64,000 nucleotides of DNA from Gemmata palustris (GTDB lineage Bacteria > Planctomycetota > Planctomycetia > Gemmatales > Gemmataceae), in contig NZ_JAGKQQ010000001.1 of the NCBI RefSeq assembly GCF_017939745.1, positions 1,302,001-1,366,000 of the forward strand, read 5' to 3'. The notes under the pieces were generated by a model that did no database searches, had not been told where the DNA came from, and saw nothing but the letters and a program-made list of their open reading frames with translations. The stretch's first letter is position 1. Every line of letters starts with the position of its first letter. The position numbers and the translations under genes were made by a program. Below, piece by piece: positions 25,600-33,345 of the stretch.

Positions 25600-27448
25600 C
25601 GCCGCCCTCCTTCAAGATTCCATACACGACGGACCGCGTCTTCCGAACGGACGCGCCGGGCATGCCGTCGTCCACGAACGGGGCGGCTTCCATCACACCG
25701 AGGTAGGTGCGCGGCGCGAGCAGTGCCGGACCATCGGATTTCATCCGGTCCGGGAGCGTAGACCAGTCGCCCGCATAAATACTGCGCAATGTCTTCGCTC
25801 CGGCGGTGGCTGGAGCGCCCGGCAACGGTTTCAGAGCGGCGCGCCCGCCCCCGGGAATCCCCTCCGCGAAGAACACGTTCCCGCCCTCGTCCCGGTACCA
25901 GAACTGGCTCAAATCGGCGCCGAGCCCGTTCACGGCTTCGGGCGCTCCATCGGCCCCTTTCGAGATCGTCATGCGTTCGCGCCGGAGTTCGCTCTTGCGG
26001 AGCGCGAAGTGTGCGGGCACGCGCGGGGTCAACCAACCGGAGGCGAGGTGTTGTTCCCGCGTCCAGTCGATGGTGAGGGCCGAGTTGGAAGACCCGCGCC
26101 GGCTGTACGAGGACGAGTACGGGTCTTCGCCGTTCTGGTAGCTCACCTCCGTCTCGGCGCTGAACCGCAACCCGCCGCTGGGAAGGAGCGGCGTGTAGAA
26201 CCCGGTCCACCCCAGCGTCGAAGCCCGTCGGCTGTTTTCGTCCAACACAGTGAATCCTTCGATCCGGCTGCGACCCTGCCACCCTTCGGTGAGCGCCATG
26301 TAAGCGAACACGGTGAGGCACGTGACGAACGAAATGAGCGGCACGGTCCAGAAGAGCCAGAGCTTCCGCTTCTTACGGATCAGGATTATCAAGTTCACCG
26401 GCCCGATAGCGATCGCGAACACGAACATGAGGGCCAGCAAACCCTTCACCGGAACACCGATGTCTTCGACAACCGGGAAGGTGCGGTTCGCGTCGCTCGG
26501 CGTCCGCGTGCGCAGCCACGGTGCGGCCGTACTGGACCAGGATTCGAGTACGGGAGTCAGTACACGGGCCGGGAACGTCGCGATATCGGTCTGGTCCGTG
26601 GTAATGCACTGCCCAAAGCCGGGCGCTGCGACGGAAACGGGGTGCTGTGGGTCGGGTTTGAGCTTCCACGGGCCGGGCAATTGCGGATCGCGCCCGAGCA
26701 CGAAAAGTGCCCCGCCGCACTCCACGTACTGCCCGATGGCGCTGCGAACCTCGGCCGGCATGCGCCGCAGGTCGTCGGCGGTGACCACGACACCGTCGTA
26801 CCGCGTGTACCCGAGCCAGTTGGTGCTCCACTGATCGACCGCCTGGTCCGCACGAACGGTCTCGGCAGTGAGGTACTTGCCCGCGGACTGGAGCTGAGCT
26901 TGCGTTTGCGCGGTCCAGTCCGAGAACCGAGTATCGACGCTCTTGCTGTAGAGCGCGAGTAACTGAGTCCCCCAACTGCGAGCGGAGCCATACGACGAGT
27001 GCCCGCGCGAGCCGGTGCTGGTCCCGACCGGGAGCGCTGAGTCCTCTTCGCGCCCGTCAATGGTGACACCGGCACCGTTGCCCCGGAGATCGATCCTCTC
27101 GGGGTACGCGATGACCACCCGGGCGCTCTCGCCCGCTCCAACGCTCACGTTTCGAGAAACGGCCCGGAGGTAATCGCCACCGTAAGAGTAACTCGACTTC
27201 GGGTAGGTAATGCGGACGTCGTGTGCGGCCTGCGACGAACGGTTGGTGACGACGAACTCGACCTCGGCGTACCCGTGGACCGCGGTCCCGCGCGGCTCGC
27301 TCTTGATCGTCACCTCAATGTCGCCGTACTTGGCAGCCCGTGCGAGTGACGAACTGAAGAGAATGGCGAGAAGCGCGAGAACCAATTGCCCCCGCGGGCC
27401 GAGTACCAGTGCCGTCGTTCGTCCCCGCTCGTTCTGGATGTCACGCAC
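25589..27448 (-). CDS. exported/membrane protein of the Bat-like operon, GldG-like position
   Basis: A 619-residue protein starting at GTG 27448, which overlaps the MoxR stop by 8 bp. A signal peptide (VLALLAILFSSSLARAAKYG) leads into a beta-sandwich (VTIKSEPRGTAVHGYAEVEF). A DUF4350/GATase-like segment follows: YDGVVVTADDLRRMPAEV and CGGALFVLGRDPQLPGP. Two membrane helices near residues 350-400 (GLLALMFVFAIAIGPVNLII and LWLFWTVPLISFVTCLTVFA) separate it from a second periplasmic beta-rich part. This architecture between MoxR and an ABC pair resembles the auxiliary (GldG-type) subunit of ABC exporters, but that assignment is inference. Confidence 0.78.
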   Translation of the reverse strand: MRDIQNERGRTTALVLGPRGQLVLALLAILFSSSLARAAKYGDIEVTIKSEPRGTAVHGYAEVEFVVTNRSSQAAHDVRITYPKSSYSYGGDYLRAVSRNVSVGAGESARVVIAYPERIDLRGNGAGVTIDGREEDSALPVGTSTGSRGHSSYGSARSWGTQLLALYSKSVDTRFSDWTAQTQAQLQSAGKYLTAETVRADQAVDQWSTNWLGYTRYDGVVVTADDLRRMPAEVRSAIGQYVECGGALFVLGRDPQLPGPWKLKPDPQHPVSVAAPGFGQCITTDQTDIATFPARVLTPVLESWSSTAAPWLRTRTPSDANRTFPVVEDIGVPVKGLLALMFVFAIAIGPVNLIILIRKKRKLWLFWTVPLISFVTCLTVFAYMALTEGWQGRSRIEGFTVLDENSRRASTLGWTGFYTPLLPSGGLRFSAETEVSYQNGEDPYSSSYSRRGSSNSALTIDWTREQHLASGWLTPRVPAHFALRKSELRRERMTISKGADGAPEAVNGLGADLSQFWYRDEGGNVFFAEGIPGGGRAALKPLPGAPATAGAKTLRSIYAGDWSTLPDRMKSDGPALLAPRTYLGVMEAAPFVDDGMPGASVRKTRSVVYGILKEGGDGS

Positions 27449-28499
27449 GGTTCACCTCGGCAACGGTCAGATCGCGGGGGAGATTCAAACCGGCCTCGTC
27501 CGTCTTGTCGAACAGTTCGCGAACGATCGCGAACGCATCAACCGCGTCGAGGCGGGCCTTGTAATTGAGAATGAGCCGGTGGTTCAGAACGGCGGGGGCC
27601 ACCGCGCGAACGTCAGCGAACCCGACCGTCGGTCGGCCCGCGAGCAGCGCTGCGGCGCGGGCCGCTTCCGCAATGGCGATCGCGGCCCGCGGGGACGCTC
27701 CGAAGGCGATGTACGTCTTCACGAGAGGCGGCGCTTCGGCCGAACTGCTGTGCGTCGCCGCGACGAGCCGCGAGATGAAGCGGGCCACCGGGCGCGGCAA
27801 GAAGATCCGGTCCATGATGCCGAACACGTTGCGCAGTTGTTCGGCACTCATCGTCCACGTCGGTTGTGGCGGCTCGCCGCGGCGCCGAGAACTGATGATT
27901 CGATCGAGGGTGTCCGCGTCCGCGGGGGCAACAACGAGCTTGAACAGGAACCGGTCTAGTTGTGCTTCGGGCAGCGGGTACGTGCCCTCGAGTTCGATCG
28001 GGTTTTGAGTCGCGAGCACGAAGAACGGATCGGGGAGCGGCCGGGTCGCGCCGAGCAGCGTGACGCAGCGCTCCTGCATCGCTTCGAGAAGGGCCGACTG
28101 CGTCTTCGGCGAGGCACGGTTGATTTCGTCGGCCAGTAACAAGTGTGTGAAGATCGGTCCGGGGCGGAACACCATTTCGCGCCCCGCGCCGGGCACCTCT
28201 TGCAGAATGTGCGAACCGAGGATGTCGCCGGGCATCAGGTCCGGGGTGAACTGCACGCGCTTGAAATCGAGCCCGAGAAGCTGGCTGAGGGCTTTGACGA
28301 GTGCGGTCTTGCCGACGCCGGGAACCCCTTCGAGCAGCACGTGCCCGCGGCTCAGAATGCCGATCATGACGAGCCGGTGCAATTCGGGCCGCCCGAAGAG
28401 CATCGTGTCGAGTTGTTCTAGCAGTCGGCCGGCGAGTTCGGTGGCCGGTTTCAGTTCATCGGGTTCCAGCAGCGCGGCGGGCTTCGCGGGGTCGGACAT
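27441..28499 (-). CDS. MoxR-family AAA+ ATPase
   Basis: A 352-residue canonical MoxR. Walker A is GVPGVGKT near residue 51, followed by RVQFTPDLMPGDILGSHI. Walker B is LLLADEINRASPKTQSALLE near 105, sensor 1 is ATQNPIE near 145, and the arginine finger lies in EAQLDRFLFK. MoxR proteins fold or activate complexes through vWA partners, three of which (DUF58, BatA-vWA and double vWA) lie downstream in the same operon. I chose ATG 28499 (MSDPAKP). A GTG at 28577 overlaps the previous stop as GTGA and would add 26 residues; it cannot be ruled out. Confidence 0.95.
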   Translation of the reverse strand: MSDPAKPAALLEPDELKPATELAGRLLEQLDTMLFGRPELHRLVMIGILSRGHVLLEGVPGVGKTALVKALSQLLGLDFKRVQFTPDLMPGDILGSHILQEVPGAGREMVFRPGPIFTHLLLADEINRASPKTQSALLEAMQERCVTLLGATRPLPDPFFVLATQNPIELEGTYPLPEAQLDRFLFKLVVAPADADTLDRIISSRRRGEPPQPTWTMSAEQLRNVFGIMDRIFLPRPVARFISRLVAATHSSSAEAPPLVKTYIAFGASPRAAIAIAEAARAAALLAGRPTVGFADVRAVAPAVLNHRLILNYKARLDAVDAFAIVRELFDKTDEAGLNLPRDLTVAEVNRA

Positions 28500-28573
28500 G
28501 CGGGCCTCATTCCATTCTGGACCGGATGAACCGGGCCGACCGAACTCGGAAAACGCCGTGTAAAGTACCGAGG

Positions 28574-29959
28574 TCACTTCATCGGTCGATCGAAGTAGCG
28601 GCCGACCGCGCCGCGGTGCTGCGGCAACACCGGCGCGGCGTTCGCTGATCCGCCTCCGGCCGCGGCGCCGGTCAGCCCGCCCGATTGCGGCGCACCCGCT
28701 TTGGTATCCGGTTTGGGCGGTATCTTACTGACGCCCGAGAGCTGACTCTCTTTCAGTGCGGATAAGTCCGAAGGCGGCAACGCTTCCTCTTTGAATTTCG
28801 CCCCCTCTTCGCTCGCTCGGTCGCCGAAATTCAGGGCCGTATTTCCGGGGCCGTCGTCACCGAGCCCGCCGTTCCCCTCTTGGTCTTTGAGCCCTTCCTT
28901 CAGGCTTTTCTTCCCGTTTTTTGCGAGGTATTTGGCTAAGGCATCCGAGTCGCACTGGCCTCCCTCGCACGCTTTGAGTTGGTCCGCGTCGATGAGTTTG
29001 GCGTTGTGCAGCTTCTTGCCGGTCTTCGAGATCGACCCTTTACCGCTCTTGGCGGCGGCCGCGAGTTTCGCCAGTTGTTCGGGCGATAACTTACCCTCTT
29101 TGAGTGCTTCGGCCAGTTCCGATCCGAGTTCACTTTCCAGGGCGTCGCCTTCCGATGCGGCTTTCTGTGCGAGCGCGGCCAACTCCTTCATCAATTCGGC
29201 CGCGGCTTGCGGATCGAGTCCCGCTGCGGCCTTTTGAAGTGCTTCGGCCGCAGCATCGACCTTGCCCAGTTGATTCACTTGCCGGGCATTGTTTTCGGCG
29301 GCTTGCCGCGCGGCCTGACGTACCACTTCGTTGAGGTGGTCGAGCGCTTCGAGTGCTTTGGCCGGATCTTTGCCGGTGGATTGTGAACGCAGTTCTTCGA
29401 TCTTCTGCTTCAAGTTCTCAGCGCGCTCGGGATCGAGGATCTTCTCTTCCTGCAGCACGCGGACTTGCTCCACGAGCCGATCCGCGGGGCGGTTAATGTC
29501 GAGCGGCGTTTCGTTGACGGCGAGGCTGCGCGCGGGCAGGAGGAAGCCGAGCGCAACGTACACGATCGCCACGGTGAGAAACGCGAGAGGGCGCCGGCCG
29601 CGCCACTGAAGAGTGGGCATTTCAGTGGTCGGTTTTGCTTCCCACGCGCCGAGATCGCACTCGGCGCCGGCCATGAGCAACCCGCCGCACTCCCCGCGCC
29701 CGTCGAGCAGTGCCCGGACCGAAGTGCGATCGGGCAAGCTGCGAAGCGCGACCCACGCGGCGATGCCGAGAGCAATCGGGAGCCCGATCGCGCCCCACGC
29801 GAGAGTGGGTACTGATGTGCTCTGCGTGACTTTCAGCACGAGGATCGCGGTGCCCCAGAGGAAGGCCCACACGGTCACGGCGGCGACGGCTTGCCGGAGA
29901 ATGAACCAGCGCGCGAGGTGCTTGTAGAACCGGCCGACCAGTTGCTCGTCGTGCGACAT
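28574..29959 (-). CDS. membrane protein with long Ala/Lys/Glu coiled coil, head of the Bat-like operon
   Basis: A 461-residue protein. Two helices near residues 22-70 (AVAAVTVWAFLWGTAILVL and LAWGAIGLPIALGIAAWVAL) and a third near 125-145 (LAFLTVAIVYVALGFLLPA) are followed by a large soluble region, residues 150-345. That region is almost all Ala, Glu, Lys, Gln and Leu in heptad-like order (RVLQEEKILDPERAENLKQ), which fits coiled coil. The tail is Gly/Pro/Ala-rich and ends GRYFDRPMK. It is the first gene of the operon (ATG 29959) and starts about 400 bp from the divergent BON gene. It has no named family that I recognise, but its place fits the BatC/D-like scaffold of Bat operons. Confidence 0.78.
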   Translation of the reverse strand: MSHDEQLVGRFYKHLARWFILRQAVAAVTVWAFLWGTAILVLKVTQSTSVPTLAWGAIGLPIALGIAAWVALRSLPDRTSVRALLDGRGECGGLLMAGAECDLGAWEAKPTTEMPTLQWRGRRPLAFLTVAIVYVALGFLLPARSLAVNETPLDINRPADRLVEQVRVLQEEKILDPERAENLKQKIEELRSQSTGKDPAKALEALDHLNEVVRQAARQAAENNARQVNQLGKVDAAAEALQKAAAGLDPQAAAELMKELAALAQKAASEGDALESELGSELAEALKEGKLSPEQLAKLAAAAKSGKGSISKTGKKLHNAKLIDADQLKACEGGQCDSDALAKYLAKNGKKSLKEGLKDQEGNGGLGDDGPGNTALNFGDRASEEGAKFKEEALPPSDLSALKESQLSGVSKIPPKPDTKAGAPQSGGLTGAAAGGGSANAAPVLPQHRGAVGRYFDRPMK

Positions 29960-30360
29960 GAGACGCGCCTCGTGAATCGACTCAGATCTGTATGTATTGT
30001 TGTATCAGACCGGAGAATGAAGGGGATGTCAAGCCGCGAGTCGTGTTCGCGCTGCGATCCCGGAGCAAGAAACGCTTGTGCCGCGAACCCAATTCACCCG
30101 TTGCTTGTGTCCGATCTCGCGCCAGTACATTTCAACGCGGCCGACTTGAACGATTCTGACCGAATTAGGGCCATTAACCCGGGAATTGCGCCGACTTCCG
30201 CGGGGTGTAGCCGTCCGAATGGTTGCACGCAACGTGCTGGGGCGCGGGCTCCGAGCGGAGGGAAACTTTCCCGCTGGTAATTTGACCGGAGCACGACCCG
30301 GGGCAATGATCCTTTCGGTGATGAGTGCCCCGCACCTTCTCCCGTACATGGAGGTCCGCT
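29960..30360. other. divergent intergenic region
   Basis: These 401 bp separate the Bat-like operon from the BON gene and must hold both promoters. No gene is supported. A small imperfect palindrome, AGCGGAGGGAAAC followed by TTTCCCGCT, lies near 30254-30276. A good Shine-Dalgarno (GGAGG at 30350-30354) lies just before GTG 30361. Confidence 0.5.
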
Positions 30361-31089
30361 GTGAAAGTGCGTGCATTGTTCTCTCTGACTATCGCTGCCG
30401 GCTTGTCCGGTTCCGCGATCGCAACTCCGCCGGCTCCGCTCCCGGCCTCGGCTGCTGCTTCCAGCACCAACCCGAACCAGACCCTCGCCGATGACGTGGC
30501 GTACCGCCTGCGTTCCAGCGGGAACGCGGCCGGCGCCGATGTGTCCATCGTGGCCCAAGAAGGGACCGTGACCCTCTCCGGCACCGCGAAGGACGCGACC
30601 CAAAAGGCCCGCATCATCGCGGACGCGAAGGGCGTGACCGGCGTCATCGTCGTGAGCGATAAGATCCGCACGATCGCCGCGGGCGTTGTGCAGGTCCAAG
30701 ACCCGCCGGTCAACTTGGCTCCGATCGCGCCGACCCCGCTCGGCCCGACCGGTACCCCGCAGAACTTCGCGCTGGCCCCGAACCCCCCGGTGGGTGGCCC
30801 GATCGTGGAGCCGGTGCCCCTCGGCTTCCAGGGCCAGGCCGCTCCCGACATGCAAGCCCCGAACATGCCCCCGTATGCGTGGCCGACCTACGCTCCTTAC
30901 GGGAACGTTAGCCGCGTCGCGTACCCGCAAGCGTACCCGTACAACGCCTTCCCGTTCATCGGGCCGTACTACCCGTTCCCGAAGGTTCCGCTCGGCTGGC
31001 GGAAAGTGACCCTCGAATGGGACGACGGCCACTGGTACCTCGGTCGTCAGTCCGCCCCGCACGACTACTGGCGCGTCAAGTTCTGGTGA
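30361..31089 (+). CDS. secreted BON-domain protein with Pro/Tyr-rich C-terminus
   Basis: A 242-residue exported protein. The signal peptide is VKVRALFSLTIAAGLSGSAI. One BON domain (about residues 40-105: LADDVAYRLRSSGNAAGADV, GTVTLSGTAKDATQKARI, VTGVIVVSDKI) has the usual alpha-beta pattern for binding phospholipid or other envelope surfaces. The rest is rich in Pro, Tyr, Asn and Ala (YPQAYPYNAFPFIGPYYPFP) and closes with WRKVTLEWDDGHWYLGRQ. GTG 30361 is chosen because GGAGG sits 7 bp upstream. It is a likely abundant envelope protein and is transcribed alone. Confidence 0.88.
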   Translation: MKVRALFSLTIAAGLSGSAIATPPAPLPASAAASSTNPNQTLADDVAYRLRSSGNAAGADVSIVAQEGTVTLSGTAKDATQKARIIADAKGVTGVIVVSDKIRTIAAGVVQVQDPPVNLAPIAPTPLGPTGTPQNFALAPNPPVGGPIVEPVPLGFQGQAAPDMQAPNMPPYAWPTYAPYGNVSRVAYPQAYPYNAFPFIGPYYPFPKVPLGWRKVTLEWDDGHWYLGRQSAPHDYWRVKFW

Positions 31090-31150
31090 TCGGTTAGAAT
31101 ACAACTCCCGGTTCTATGGGATGTAGCGGTTAAAGCTTCGTGGTTCGGAC

Positions 31151-31176
31151 TCGGCGGGGCCATCGTGCCCCGTCGA
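31151..31176 (+). terminator. hairpin downstream of the BON gene
   Basis: Arms TCGGCGGGGC and GCCCCGTCGA (10 bp with one G-U pair) close a 6-nt loop, 61 bp after the BON stop. No T-run follows, so it is a candidate rather than a clear intrinsic terminator. Confidence 0.45.
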
Positions 31177-31218
31177 TCATCACATCTCGTGCAGTACAAA
31201 CACTTTGCACTTCTTCAT

Positions 31219-31260
31219 CCCCAGGCCAAGCTAACAATTGCTAACATTTCTGGCCTGGGG
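31219..31260. repeat. stem-loop carrying GCTAACAATTGCTAAC
   Basis: Perfect 10-bp arms CCCCAGGCCA (31219-31228) and TGGCCTGGGG (31251-31260) enclose GCTAACAATTGCTAAC at 31230-31245. That 16-mer is the exact reverse complement of the one at 10330-10345. More GCTAAC words follow at 31359 and 31389, with CCTAAC at 31369. Confidence 0.6.
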
Positions 31261-31520
31261 CCTATTTTGGGGTCCGCAGTACAAGACTCGAATGCTCCAA
31301 GTGTTGATATTTCAAGGCTTTAAGGCCCACAACCTCAATCAGTGATGCTTTGCCGGCGGCTAACATCGCCTAACATTCGGTGAACTCGGCTAACATTCAT
31401 CTCGCAGCTATGGCCGGCGCTCAGAGAGCATTTGGCGAACGGTCGGTGCTATATGACAAATTGTACGCTAGTGGACGGAAGGATACAAATAGTTTCGTCC
31501 CGAATCACGATGTAGAAAGA

Positions 31521-31636
31521 GCACACAGGGCTTCCGCCCTGTGCTACGAAAGTCAGCCCCTCCGGGGCGAAGAACAGACAGTGCATTCCGCCGCGGAGCG
31601 GCCGGCGTTTATCGCACAGGGCGGAAGCCCTGTGCG
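31521..31636. repeat. inverted pair of CACAGGGC palindromes
   Basis: Copy 1 (31524-31543) reads CACAGGGC TTCC GCCCTGTG and copy 2 (31615-31634) reads CACAGGGC GGAA GCCCTGTG. Each is itself a hairpin and the two are exact reverse complements of each other. GAAAG and CTTTC flank them outside. The arrangement looks like a REP-type bi-hairpin element. Confidence 0.65.
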
Positions 31637-31722
31637 ATTCCGCTTTCGCGATGGCCCGTCGGTTCGACGGCGCGTAGTTAGAGGGTGTCACGCTTCACTC
31701 CCTCCCCAGCACCCATATTCCC

Positions 31723-32616
31723 ATGTCACGAGCACTGCTACTCGCCACCCTCGTCGCGTGTTTTCCTCAACCCGCGCGCGCCGCGGAGCCGGCTCCCGCG
31801 GACGTCTTCAAGCAAGACAACCTCGTCGCGTGGTGCATTGTTCCCTTCGACGCGAAGAAGCGAACGCCGGCGGAGCGGGTGGAGATGCTCCAGAAACTCG
31901 GGTTCAAAAAGTACGCCTACGACTGGCGCGCGGAACACCTCCCGACGTTCGACGAGGAAGTCGGGTTGCTGAAGAAGGCGAAGATCGAGCTGACGGCGGT
32001 CTGGTTCCCCGCGAACCTCGGCGCCGATGCGCAGAAGCTCCTTGAAGTCCTCAAAAAGCACGAGATCAAGACGCAACTCTGGGTGACGATGGGCGACCCC
32101 GCGGGGAAGGATCAGGCGGCCAAAGTCGAGAGTACGGCGAAGGCTCTCAAACCCATCGCGGAGGAAGCCGCGAAGCACGGGTGCAAGCTGGCGCTGTACA
32201 ACCACGGCGGCTGGTTCGGTGAACCGGAAAATCAGATCGCGGTCATCGAAGCGATCAAGCTCAAGAACGTCGGCATCGTGTACAACCAGCACCACGGCCA
32301 CGACCACTTCGACCGGTTCCCGGAACTCCTCAAGCTGATGAAGCCGCACTTGCTCGCGCTGAACATCAACGGCAGTGCGAAGGGCGGCGATAAGGTCGGC
32401 AAGAAGATTCTGCCCCTCGGCGCGGGCGAACTCGATTTGACATTGCTTCGCACGATCCGCGCGAGCGGCTACAGCGGGCCGATTGGCATCCTCGGCCACA
32501 CACAGGACGATGCGGCCGAGCGCCTCGCGGACAATCTCGACGGGTTGAAGTGGTTACTCCCGGAACTCGCTGGCAAAGAGCCGGGACCGCGACCCACGTA
32601 CCGCACTTGGAAGTGA
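31723..32616 (+). CDS. secreted sugar phosphate isomerase/epimerase-like TIM-barrel protein
   Basis: A 297-residue protein with a signal peptide (LLLATLVACFPQPARAAEP) and a xylose-isomerase-like TIM barrel. Visible family features are RVEMLQKLGFKKYAYDWRAE, VGLLKKAKIELTAVWFP, CKLALYNHGGWFGEP near residue 148, GIVYNQHHGHDHFDRFPELL near 185, and LGAGELDLTLLRTIRASGYS near 230. Secreted members are common in planctomycetes and are thought to act on sugars or inositol compounds. The substrate is unknown. No operon partner is present; the downstream Imm11-like gene has different composition. Confidence 0.85.
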   Translation: MSRALLLATLVACFPQPARAAEPAPADVFKQDNLVAWCIVPFDAKKRTPAERVEMLQKLGFKKYAYDWRAEHLPTFDEEVGLLKKAKIELTAVWFPANLGADAQKLLEVLKKHEIKTQLWVTMGDPAGKDQAAKVESTAKALKPIAEEAAKHGCKLALYNHGGWFGEPENQIAVIEAIKLKNVGIVYNQHHGHDHFDRFPELLKLMKPHLLALNINGSAKGGDKVGKKILPLGAGELDLTLLRTIRASGYSGPIGILGHTQDDAAERLADNLDGLKWLLPELAGKEPGPRPTYRTWK

Positions 32617-32684
32617 TCTGAATTGATGCCAGGGCGGGCACCAACTTAGTGTGCCGCCTACTCGATTCTGATGGTGGGGTAAAC

Positions 32685-33230
32685 GTGACACGATCCTACT
32701 CAATTTTATCCGACGATGCGGCGAGGACTGATCTTCAATGGGTCGTTGAATATGACGCTGGGGGAGTTGACATTCGGGGCTTCTGGCGGGGGAAAGCGTT
32801 TGATCAGAAAGGGTTGAATTCAATACGGTTCATGGTGAATGATAATCCCCGCACGGACTTACTGCCCAATCCTCTCTCACTCACGATCGTTTCAGATCGG
32901 TTGCTCGGTATTCTCAGTCCGTTGGTCAATCAGGAAGAGGTGCAAATTCTCGGTGCGCCGATTTATTCCGAATTCACAGGGCAGCGGGTGACCGGTTATC
33001 ACCTCGTCAACCCACTCCGAGTCTTGAGCGCACTCACTCCGCAGTGCATAGCATCAGAACCACTCATCACTCAATTTGAGGTTCAAGTCGACAAAATTCC
33101 TGAGCATCTGCATGTATTTCGACTTGCAAAGGAGGAGCCCGCGCTGATCGTTTCAAATGCCATAACTGAGCGGCTACCGGAACAAGAGCTGAAGGGAGTA
33201 TGTCTCATTCCCATTAGAGGTGTATATTAA
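32685..33230 (+). CDS. Imm11/DUF1629-like protein, orphan, low G+C
   Basis: A 181-residue soluble protein. The order of features fits the Imm11 (DUF1629) family: NPLSLTIVSDRLLGILSPLV, then a TGYHLVNPLRVLSAL stretch, then LHVFRLAKEEPALIVSNAIT and a closing GVCLIPI. Family members serve as immunity proteins to polymorphic toxins, or as paralogues scattered alone. No toxin gene lies nearby. The DNA is visibly richer in A+T (near half) and its codon use differs from neighbours, which suggests recent transfer. I chose GTG 32685, preceded by GGTGGGG; a GTG at 32649 is possible. Confidence 0.7.
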   Translation: MTRSYSILSDDAARTDLQWVVEYDAGGVDIRGFWRGKAFDQKGLNSIRFMVNDNPRTDLLPNPLSLTIVSDRLLGILSPLVNQEEVQILGAPIYSEFTGQRVTGYHLVNPLRVLSALTPQCIASEPLITQFEVQVDKIPEHLHVFRLAKEEPALIVSNAITERLPEQELKGVCLIPIRGVY

Positions 33231-33296
33231 TGTCAGATAGTTTCATCCCGCGGTCGGCCCTGCAATACGCCGCCGTTAGGCGTAGGTTCAGTCTTC

Positions 33297-33345
33297 GATC
33301 TTGATCCGCGTTATCTGCGTGATCCGCGGCTCATTCTTTCTTGTC
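33297..33345. repeat. solo half of the GATCCGCGTTATC repeat family
   Basis: The words GATCCGCGTTATCTGCGTG and ATCCGCGGCTC run from 33302. The same words occur inside the large inverted repeats at 46202-46231 and 48088-48118. Here the facing arm is absent. Confidence 0.6.

Larger units (their letters stand above)
31090..31722. other. long intergenic region packed with repeats
   Basis: No gene is supported in these 633 bp. They contain a terminator-like hairpin (31151-31176), a stem-loop bearing GCTAAC repeats (31219-31260), three further (G/C)CTAACAT words at 31359-31396, and a pair of inverted CACAGGGC palindromes (31521-31636). The region looks like a dump of several repeat families. Confidence 0.6.

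Noticed and set aside
31380..32045. 221-codon open frame on the plus strand
   Set aside because: It starts in repeat DNA and overlaps the real TIM-barrel gene in another frame.
31488..33250. Near-direct repeats ATAGTTTCGTCCCG and ATAGTTTCATCCCG flanking the TIM-barrel and Imm11-like genes
   Set aside because: Fourteen bases with one mismatch can arise by chance in this length of DNA, and no integrase is present, so I do not call an attachment site.
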